From: CAZHUN01 sp043801115
GTDB lineage: Archaea; Iainarchaeota; Iainarchaeia; Iainarchaeales; UBA10191
Direction: 5' to 3'
Assembly (NCBI GenBank): GCA_043801115.1
Contig: JAZDMJ010000058.1
Coordinates: 1 to 10,074, forward strand
DNA: 10,074 nt
A model generated the notes under the pieces. The model saw only the letters and a list, made by a program, of their open reading frames with translations, did no database searches and was not told where the DNA came from. Position numbers and translations under genes: made by a program. Shown one piece after another: positions 5,417-10,074 of this stretch; the first letter of the stretch is position 1; every line of letters starts with the position of its first letter.

Positions 5417-6199
5417 TTACTGCTTTCTTCCGAATATAGAGAATAGCCCGCTTAAAAAGCCTTTGCGCTCGGAACGGAATTCTATTGGAGTTCCGCTCAA
5501 TTTGGCCGCGGTTTTTTGAATGGCGAGCGAAGCGGGAGAATTGGGAACGCGCAACATCAATGGAACGGCTTTTTCCTGCAAAAAAGAACGGCGCGCTTCC
5601 GCGTCATAGGGAACCATTCCATAAATGGGAAGCTCCATCATTTTCATGACGTCAACATCCTGAATTTCTCCGCGCTCTCCGCGCAAAAAATTCAAAATCA
5701 AACCAATCGGCTTTCTGTTCAAGCGCTGCGTGACGATTTTGGTCTTCAACGCGTCCGCAATGGAAGGAGGATCCGGAGTGGCAACAATCAGCACTTCTTC
5801 GGAAGCGCGGAGCGAAGCGAGAACGGTTTTTTCAATGCCCGCGGGCGCGTCCAACAACACATAATCGAATTGGGAAGCAATCGAGTCGACAACGCTTTCG
5901 AGTCTGTCCGAATCCACTCTTCGATAGTTTTCCAAACTCAAACCCGAAGGAACAAACTTGACGCCGCCCGGGCCGTCATAAATCGCGTCCTGAATCGTGG
6001 CTTCTCCGAGCAAAACATCGTGCAGTGTAATGGGAGAACTCTGCAATCCCAATACAAGCGAAAGATTGGCCATGGCAATGTCCGCATCAATCAAACAAAC
6101 TTTGAATTTGCGCTGGGCCAAGGCAATGCCCAAATTCGCGGTGATGAAGGTTTTTCCCGTTCCGCCCTTTCCCGAAGCGATTGCAATAACTCTTCCCAT
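5417..6199 (-). CDS. minD: MinD/ParA-family ATPase with C-terminal membrane-targeting helix
   Basis: A 260-aa protein of the MinD branch of deviant Walker A ATPases. SGKGGTGKT at 9-17 is the deviant P-loop with its signature lysine (K11). LIDADIAMANL at 37-46 is switch I. YVLLDAPAGIE at 113-123 carries the Walker B/switch II aspartate (D117). The last 14 residues (GFLSGLFSIFGRKQ) form an amphipathic helix with bulky hydrophobics and terminal basic residues, like the membrane-targeting sequence of bacterial MinD. The protein should therefore dimerise with ATP and bind the inner membrane face. No MinC or MinE is present here, so a role in division-site choice is not implied; archaeal MinD homologues also position other structures. 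The ATG at 6199 is chosen because homology starts there; 59 upstream in-frame codons overlap the roadblock gene. A TATA-like box lies at 6234-6243. Confidence 0.95.
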   Translation of the reverse strand: MGRVIAIASGKGGTGKTFITANLGIALAQRKFKVCLIDADIAMANLSLVLGLQSSPITLHDVLLGEATIQDAIYDGPGGVKFVPSGLSLENYRRVDSDRLESVVDSIASQFDYVLLDAPAGIEKTVLASLRASEEVLIVATPDPPSIADALKTKIVTQRLNRKPIGLILNFLRGERGEIQDVDVMKMMELPIYGMVPYDAEARRSFLQEKAVPLMLRVPNSPASLAIQKTAAKLSGTPIEFRSERKGFLSGLFSIFGRKQ

Positions 6200-6233
6200 T
6201 TTTTTTCCCTTCAATACAGTCCAACAACTTCCA

Positions 6234-6243
6234 GCTTTTAAAC
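6234..6243 (-). promoter_or_regulatory. Probable internal promoter of minD
   Basis: On the minus strand GTTTAAAAGC overlaps the TAA stop of the roadblock gene and lies about 39 bases before the minD ATG. Initiation near 6214 would leave a leader of about 15 bases with the purine-rich GAAGGG. The minD-lsm part of the series could therefore be transcribed separately from the two genes upstream. Confidence 0.45.
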
Positions 6244-6708
6244 GTATTCCGCGTTTTTGGCGCGCTTGAAAAACCCTTCCAAGTCTTCGGCAATCGCCTG
6301 CAATTCGCTCTCTTCCAAGTTGGAAGCGGCCTTCACAACATACACTTTTCCGTTGTGCGGAAACAGCATGTGCCACGTTTTGGCTTTTACGAGAACTGTT
6401 TTCGAGTGCGGGATTTCGGACTGCACGTAGTTCAAGAGGGCAGTGCTGGCAATCGCGTCCTTGAAATCCGTTCCGTTCGAAGAAACGAGCAAAGTTCCGG
6501 CCCCGTTCGCGACCAAAACGCTTTCAATCGCGTGCTTGCTCTTCAGCACTTTGACCAAATTTCGGAGCTCTTCCACTTCCAAATCGAATTTGTGGTTTTG
6601 CGAATACTCTCTCAACAATTTGTACTGCTCGAGCGGGAGTTTTGAAGAATCCAAGTCCAACACTTTGGACGCCAACGACTGCACTGCCTGTTTGACTTTT
6701 CCGAACAT
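6238..6708 (-). CDS. Roadblock/LC7-like domain protein
   Basis: A 156-aa protein. Residues 1-45 are a helical N-terminal extension. From about 46 to 146 the pattern is that of a roadblock/LC7 domain: a first helix (VEELRNLVKVLKSKHAI), a strand pair with the ANGAGTLLVSSNG turn, a central helix (KDAIASTALLNYVQSEI), three strands (KTVLVKAK, WHMLFPHNG, KVYVVKAAS) and a last helix (EESELQAIAEDLEGFF). Proteins of this fold, such as MglB, usually form dimers and act as regulators or platforms for small GTPases and motor-like NTPases. The gene starts at the ATG at 6708, five bases after the stop of the DUF2226-like gene and with a GAGTGA ribosome site overlapping that stop. It lies just before minD, so MinD is a natural candidate partner. 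The domain call is by pattern, and family membership is fairly likely but unverified. Confidence 0.7.
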   Translation of the reverse strand: MFGKVKQAVQSLASKVLDLDSSKLPLEQYKLLREYSQNHKFDLEVEELRNLVKVLKSKHAIESVLVANGAGTLLVSSNGTDFKDAIASTALLNYVQSEIPHSKTVLVKAKTWHMLFPHNGKVYVVKAASNLEESELQAIAEDLEGFFKRAKNAEYV

Positions 6709-6713
6709 TTTGC

Positions 6714-7208
6714 TCACTCTTCGATTCCCGCAAATCCGAATTTTTTCAACAAATCGTCCTTCGAATGCGAAACGATTTTTGGCTTCGCCTCTTTCAACGC
6801 GCTCTGGGCCAGAACGGGATTGAATTTTTGCGGCCACAACTTGGCCAGCGCCTTGTCGTTCATGGGCGCGGAAAGCTTCAACCGCTCGTCGAACGCGATG
6901 CTCATGTCCACTTGCAATGGAGTCAACTGGACCGCGTCCATTACGCCATACCCGGCCGCGAATCCATTCACCCAATTGGCCAAGGCCATGTTTCCCTGCA
7001 AAGCGGAATCGTATTTCAAGAAAGAATGCGCGCACGCGACGCCCAAACCGTTCTTGAACAACAACACTCCCTCTTCCACTCCGTCAAACCCTTCAAATGT
7101 TACCGCAACGTATCCGGAAAAATTGTTTTGAAACAGTTTGGCCAGCGGGGCCTTTGATTCTTTGACGGCAATCGCCTGAAACACGAAGTTTCCAGACGGC
7201 AAATTCAT
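6714..7208 (-). CDS. Archaeal DUF2226-like protein
   Basis: A 164-aa soluble protein. The start MNLPSGNFVFQAIAV, the block SGYVAVTFEGFDGVEEGVLL followed by FKNGLGVACA, and the C-terminal KDDLLKKFGFAGIEE resemble archaeal proteins that I recall under DUF2226; the name is from memory and not checked. Residues 1-60 would form an alpha/beta unit with the GVEEGVLLFKNG turn that is also seen in signalling adaptors (PatA-N-like, DUF4388-like). There is no membrane helix or catalytic motif. The start is the ATG at 7208: GGTGG (7213-7217) lies four bases upstream and a TATA-like GTTTAATTAC at 7242-7251 would start a transcript near 7221. An upstream ATG at 7238 lies too close to that box. It is the first gene of the set with the roadblock protein and MinD, and a role in a signalling or localisation complex with them is inferred. 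Confidence 0.7.
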   Translation of the reverse strand: MNLPSGNFVFQAIAVKESKAPLAKLFQNNFSGYVAVTFEGFDGVEEGVLLFKNGLGVACAHSFLKYDSALQGNMALANWVNGFAAGYGVMDAVQLTPLQVDMSIAFDERLKLSAPMNDKALAKLWPQKFNPVLAQSALKEAKPKIVSHSKDDLLKKFGFAGIEE

Positions 7209-7241
7209 TCTTCCACCATTCAATAAATAGAAGGCCATAGC

Positions 7242-7251
7242 CGTAATTAAA
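7242..7251 (-). promoter_or_regulatory. Promoter of the DUF2226-roadblock-minD gene set
   Basis: The minus strand reads GTTTAATTAC. Its centre is about 38 bases before the ATG at 7208, which predicts a start near 7221 and a short leader containing the GGTGG ribosome site. It probably drives at least the first two genes. Confidence 0.5.
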
Positions 7252-7280
7252 CATTTCCCCGAAAAACGCGAACGGTTCGA

Positions 7281-7320
7281 GTTTAAATGCTTTGCGCTTC
7301 GGGCGGCTTTGCATCTAAAC
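7281..7320. repeat. Imperfect inverted repeat in the 7209-7378 intergenic region
   Basis: GTTTAAATGC (7281-7290) and GCATCTAAAC (7311-7320) are inverted copies with nine of ten matching bases. They enclose 20 bases with a small inner stem (CGC at 7295-7297, GCG at 7303-7305, loop TTCGG). Two short direct repeats lie nearby: GCTTTGC at 7289 and 7306, and AACTGCAC at 7325 and 7344. The region has no gene that I can support. Besides the promoter at 7242-7251 it holds two T5 runs on the minus strand (about 7334-7338 and 7372-7376) that could end transcription of the KaiC operon. The repeat may be a terminator-like hairpin, an operator or a remnant of an insertion boundary. Confidence 0.45.
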
Positions 7321-7378
7321 CCTGAACTGCACCAAAAAGGGCCAACTGCACTTTTAAGAGGCGCAGGGCTCAAAAAGT

Positions 7379-7933
7379 TCATACTTCTATAATTTTATCA
7401 CACAACTGCGCAATTTCTGCTTTTACTTCTTTATCTGTTTCTGCTTCTAATGAAATTAATAGCCCAGATACGTTGTTTATTCGCATTTTTGTCAAAATCG
7501 AGTGAATAAACTTTGCGAGGGTGTTTGGCTGGTTGTGAATGAGCAATGTATTAATTGATTCAATGAGAATAAATTTTTTATCTTTTATACTCTCCATACA
7601 TTCGCTTAATGAAAGTGATATCTCAGTTAATGAAGAACTACTTGGTAAGTGAATGACATTATTATTTTCCTGCATATTCTCTTCTTTTTCTGGGCAACAA
7701 GTGCATAATATTATTATTTTGTTTATATCAATATTGTTCTTTTTGTATAAATTAAGCAAGTTTTTGCATGGTCTGGAAGTTGATAGGATAATCTGCGCGT
7801 ACTTTTTATGGCTAAGCCACTTCGTTACAGAAAGCTGCACTTCTAACATTTTGTCAGTCGTTGTTTCTATTAAAACAATTGCACCTTCTCCAAGATTATT
7901 TAATTCTTTGATGAGATTTTTTGTGTCAGTCAT
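7379..7933 (-). CDS. P-loop-less KaiC/DUF835-like protein, copy B
   Basis: A 184-aa soluble protein, similar to the gene just upstream. Shared features are an N-terminal helix, a first strand (GAIVLIETTTD) where a nucleotide-binding loop would be expected but no GxxGxGK is present, the motif RPCKNLLNLYKKNNIDINKI, a strand KKFILIESINTLL in the Walker B position with Glu replacing Asp, and the end CDKIIEV. The RecA/KaiC-like alternation of strands and helices remains, as in archaeal DUF835-type proteins, so a non-catalytic partner is likely. Two adjacent cysteines (CTCC, about 82-85) are absent from the paralogue. It starts with an ATGA overlap with the previous gene and has GAGGT six bases upstream, so the two are translationally coupled. 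It is AT-rich, with much Asn/Ile/Lys. Function unknown. Confidence 0.75.
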   Translation of the reverse strand: MTDTKNLIKELNNLGEGAIVLIETTTDKMLEVQLSVTKWLSHKKYAQIILSTSRPCKNLLNLYKKNNIDINKIIILCTCCPEKEENMQENNNVIHLPSSSSLTEISLSLSECMESIKDKKFILIESINTLLIHNQPNTLAKFIHSILTKMRINNVSGLLISLEAETDKEVKAEIAQLCDKIIEV

Positions 7934-8499
7934 ATCTTAACCTCAATTATCTTGTCTGCATGTACAACAACATCTTGAATAAATTTTTTATGTGAAAGAT
8001 CTTTTGCCACGTTTAAAATAAGAATAAGTATCATATTTTTCTCGTCTTTTACAGCCCTCATCAAAAATTCAGAGAATCTAAGTGTTTCAGATATTGGCTT
8101 GTACAAAGCAAAGGTAGTTAGCGAGTCTATGAATATGAATTTTTTGCCTTTAAGTTTTTCAGTCGAAGTGTATATTGCCTTTACCAGCTCATCAACATCT
8201 AATCCTGGAGAAATATGTACGCACCCTTTGCGTTTTTCTTGTGTTTCTTTTGAAACAGCAGACGCAACATCTATGAAAATTATCTTGTTAAGGTCTACGC
8301 CTTCTTTTTTAAGTAGAGAAGAAATATTTTTGAACGGCCTTTGAATGCTTACATACACTCCACTCAAACCTTTTTTCTGCAATTTTTTTATTGTTTTAAT
8401 AATTGTTTCCAAATATGATTCCGTATCTAATTCCAGCAGTATGCTCTCTCCTTTCCCTGTTTTTAAAATTTCATTAAGCACCGATTCCAGTTTTTCCAT
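7930..8499 (-). CDS. P-loop-less KaiC/DUF835-like protein, copy A
   Basis: A 189-aa soluble protein. The order of elements is a helix, a strand ESILLELDTE, a helix (IIKTIKKLQKKG), a strand GVYVSIQRPFKNI, EGVDLNKIIFIDVAS, a helix, a Walker-B-like strand KKFIFIDSLTTFALY, a helix, a strand MILILILNV and the end HADKIIEVKI. This follows the core of a KaiC/RecA-like domain and also archaeal DUF835-type proteins. A P-loop is missing, so ATP hydrolysis is not expected. It begins eight bases after the stop of the double KaiC gene, with a weak AGGT six bases before the ATG that overlaps the KaiC stop, and overlaps copy B by four bases. Similarity to copy B over the whole length (RPxKN, NKII, KKFI, DKIIEV) shows a tandem duplication. 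Binding to KaiC as an adaptor or decoy domain is inference. Confidence 0.78.
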   Translation of the reverse strand: MEKLESVLNEILKTGKGESILLELDTESYLETIIKTIKKLQKKGLSGVYVSIQRPFKNISSLLKKEGVDLNKIIFIDVASAVSKETQEKRKGCVHISPGLDVDELVKAIYTSTEKLKGKKFIFIDSLTTFALYKPISETLRFSEFLMRAVKDEKNMILILILNVAKDLSHKKFIQDVVVHADKIIEVKI

Positions 8500-8507
8500 G
8501 ACAAAAC

Positions 8508-10025
8508 CTATTTTTTGAATACTTTCCCGATTTTTATTCCATCTTTTCCCACTTCAAACTGCCATATTCTTTTGTCGTGCGCAGAGCCGCGCATCTTCAA
8601 TATATTCATAAGTTTGTCTACCTTTTGTGCTCTTTCCACATATCTTAATAGAATTATTCCATCGACAACTGAGCTTAAACGTAATTCACTTGACTCTCCG
8701 CCTCCAAGCAATTGCCCTGCCCCAGCACCAAAAGCATCCTCTGACAAATAAGTTAGCATAGCTGTTGCGCCCTTTAACTTCAAAAAGCCTGAAAGTTGAA
8801 TTAAAAATTCGCGCACCTTGTTCTTATTCATTGTCGCAGATTCAAGAGAAGATATAGAATCTATAATCACTCTTTTGACACTTGTTTTATTTATGACATT
8901 TATTATTTGATAAAGGAGTTTATCAGGATTTATATCTATCAAATCAGGATTAATAAAAAACAACTTGCCGCTTTTTTCATACTTTTCCAAGTCCCAGCCA
9001 TGCTCGCGCGCAGTTTTTTTAATTTGGCTCGAAGATTCTTCCAACGCAGTATAAATTCCATTTTCTCCATTTTTGAGCCCTGCTACTAAAAATTGCAGGG
9101 CAAAAGTGGTTTTTCCTGAACCTGTATTTCCAGCAACCATAATAGCATGCCCTTGAGGAAATCCTCTGCCAATGAGACTATCTAATTTTTTTATTCCGGA
9201 ATTCAATCTATTCTTAAATTCTGTTGTTGCCACACTTCTGTCTATTGGTATTTTTGGATAAATTAGGATACCTGATGCAGTGATATCAAAAATAACTGCT
9301 CCTGTTCTGAAGCTGATGCCGCGCATTTTAATGATCTGCAATTTTCTTATAATCTGGTTTTCACCAATGATGTTACTTAATACTATAATGCCGTCTGAAA
9401 TAAATTCTTCTACACCAAAGGTAGAGTATTTGTTTATTTCAAGAGATTCACTTACCAAAATTGCTATACACCCAAGCGTTGCAAGAACTTTTTTAAGTTC
9501 AAAAATAAATTGCCTTATTTTTGCTTTGTCATTTATCATATATAGAACTGCGGTTATAGAATCAATAACCAGCCGTTTCGCGTTATTTTCTTTAACTTGT
9601 TTTTCTATATAGCGTAGAAGCGATTGCGGATCAATTTTTTCAAAGTCTAAACCTAAAACTTCCCTAATATCAAGCAACCTTAATTTTTCTTGTTCTATTG
9701 CTTTTCTATCGTAAAATTCCATTAATTCTACATTTCGCACAGCCATAAAAAGAGGCTCGGTTATAGAAATATAAATTCCGTTCTCTCCTCGTTTTACGCC
9801 ATCAAACAACCATTGAAGTGATAAAATAGTTTTACCTGTTCCTGATGTTCCTGAAAGAAGTGTTGTAGTATATTTTGGAAGACCACCATTAAGAATTTCA
9901 TCTAATCCTAGAATGCCTGTTTTTTGCTGAAGCACTACACTTGGTGATTTTTGAGGGCATTTCCCCCCCCCCCCAAGAAGGTGCTGATTTTTTAGACAAA
10001 TCATTATTTTGTGACATTGATTCAC
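8508..10025 (-). CDS. Double-domain KaiC-family ATPase
   Basis: The open frame spans 505 codons, close to cyanobacterial KaiC (519 aa), with two tandem KaiC domains. CI (about 35-260) has GTSGTGKT at 59-66 (Walker A), VIDSI with D155 (Walker B) and IIKMRGISFRTG. CII (about 270-500) has GNTGSGKT at 299-306, the catalytic pair EE at 329-330, IIDSI with D389, and LKMRGSAHDK, a close match to the CII C-terminal motif. S451-S452 align with the KaiC phosphosites S431-T432, so autophosphorylation is possible. A hexameric ATPase is expected. No KaiB or KaiA is nearby, so a signalling scaffold is more likely than a clock. The 5' end is doubtful: this frame opens with GTG at 10025 overlapping its own GGAG, and a run of 12 G (9963-9974) encodes four Gly. 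The ATG at 10017 has GGAG seven bases upstream but is out of frame unless the run is 11 or 14 G. Confidence 0.93.
   Translation of the reverse strand: MNQCHKIMICLKNQHLLGGGGKCPQKSPSVVLQQKTGILGLDEILNGGLPKYTTTLLSGTSGTGKTILSLQWLFDGVKRGENGIYISITEPLFMAVRNVELMEFYDRKAIEQEKLRLLDIREVLGLDFEKIDPQSLLRYIEKQVKENNAKRLVIDSITAVLYMINDKAKIRQFIFELKKVLATLGCIAILVSESLEINKYSTFGVEEFISDGIIVLSNIIGENQIIRKLQIIKMRGISFRTGAVIFDITASGILIYPKIPIDRSVATTEFKNRLNSGIKKLDSLIGRGFPQGHAIMVAGNTGSGKTTFALQFLVAGLKNGENGIYTALEESSSQIKKTAREHGWDLEKYEKSGKLFFINPDLIDINPDKLLYQIINVINKTSVKRVIIDSISSLESATMNKNKVREFLIQLSGFLKLKGATAMLTYLSEDAFGAGAGQLLGGGESSELRLSSVVDGIILLRYVERAQKVDKLMNILKMRGSAHDKRIWQFEVGKDGIKIGKVFKK
9963..9974 (-). repeat. Homopolymer of 12 G in the 5' coding region of the KaiC gene
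   Basis: The plus strand shows 12 consecutive C, read as G in the gene. It stands in very AT-rich DNA and is the only such run in the window. Loss of one base or gain of two would join the ATG at 10017, which has a well-placed GGAG, to the KaiC frame. With 12 G, that ATG frame reaches a TGA soon after the run. It is prone to slippage, both in cells and in sequencing. Confidence 0.9.
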
Positions 10026-10028
10026 TCC
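10025..10028 (-). promoter_or_regulatory. Shine-Dalgarno site of the KaiC operon
   Basis: AAGGAGTGA on the minus strand contains a GGAG that lies seven bases before the ATG at 10017, an ideal position. The same bases overlap the GTG start needed by the uninterrupted frame, so a ribosome bound here would naturally use the ATG. This decides between the two starts and implies that the G run differs by one base in the expressed form. Confidence 0.7.
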
Positions 10029-10049
10029 TTTTTGATATAATTAGATTTA

Positions 10050-10059
10050 ACCTGTTTAT
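10050..10059 (-). promoter_or_regulatory. Probable TATA box of the KaiC operon
   Basis: The minus strand reads TTATAAACAG, about 38 bases before the ATG at 10017. A start near 10030 would give a short leader holding just the GGAG site. A second AT-rich candidate (TTTAAATATA, about 10063-10072) lies further upstream, so the exact box is uncertain. Confidence 0.45.
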
Positions 10060-10074
10060 AAGTATATTTAAAGA

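Noticed and set aside
5516..6241. 241-codon plus-strand open frame opposite minD
   Set aside because: It is antisense to a certain minD gene, has a biased shadow-like composition and no promoter or ribosome site.
6200..6376. 59-residue N-terminal extension of MinD
   Set aside because: It overlaps the roadblock gene in another frame, and MinD homology begins exactly at the ATG at 6199.
6709..7035. 109-residue N-terminal extension of the roadblock-like protein
   Set aside because: It is an out-of-frame reading of the DUF2226-like gene; the ATG at 6708 has a ribosome site and correct spacing.
7209..7382. 58-residue extension of the DUF2226-like protein towards 7382
   Set aside because: It has poor composition, crosses the inverted repeat and the promoter, and the ATG at 7208 has GGTGG at the right distance.
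8508..10025. A circadian clock locus
   Set aside because: KaiC-family proteins are widespread in archaea with other roles, and neither KaiA nor KaiB is present.
1..10074. CRISPR array, transposase or insertion sequence
   Set aside because: No regularly spaced repeats and no transposase-like or integrase-like protein were seen in the window.

Overview
The window comes from an archaeon. It carries eL15, an Sm-like archaeal protein, a probable RNase P protein 3, a MinD-type ATPase, KaiC-family proteins, and two tRNA genes without an encoded CCA. A TATA-like box lies about 25-29 bases before several leaderless starts or tRNA 5' ends, and the visible Shine-Dalgarno sites are of the GGUG/GAGG type. 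Small proteins of unknown function and the loosely kept ribosome/RNase P gene order would fit an uncultured lineage, possibly DPANN. That placement is inference only.

Layout. (1) 1-1098: the 5' part of a probable rnp3 gene and the eL15 gene, both on the minus strand, with a small basic ORF between them on the plus strand. (2) 1099-1445: a long intergenic region holding a structured leader and an unusual tRNA-Val-like gene with its own promoter. (3) 1446-3378: a single-pass membrane protein and a long coiled-coil protein whose 3' ends overlap. (4) 3443-7208: a minus-strand series. In transcription order it is a DUF2226-like protein, a roadblock/LC7-like protein, MinD, SmAP (Lsm), an unknown 291-aa protein, tRNA-Ala(GGC), and a 243-aa protein that I read as a divergent tRNA-dependent cyclodipeptide synthase. 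(5) 7209-7378: a promoter region with an inverted repeat. (6) 7379-10074: a visibly AT-richer minus-strand operon of a double-domain KaiC and two tandem, mutually related proteins that resemble a KaiC/DUF835-like fold without a P-loop.

How the genes may work together. The DUF2226-like, roadblock and MinD genes form a compact set that may couple a small regulatory protein to a membrane-recruited ATPase. The cyclodipeptide synthase-like gene begins 3 bases after tRNA-Ala and is probably read from the tRNA promoter. This is notable because that enzyme family consumes aminoacyl-tRNA. The KaiC operon looks like a self-contained accessory signalling unit. Its first gene has a run of 12 G near its 5' end. 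The best start codon (ATG with a well-placed GGAG) is out of frame with the KaiC body at 12 G and would be in frame at 11 or 14 G, which points to a homopolymer miscall or a slippage switch.
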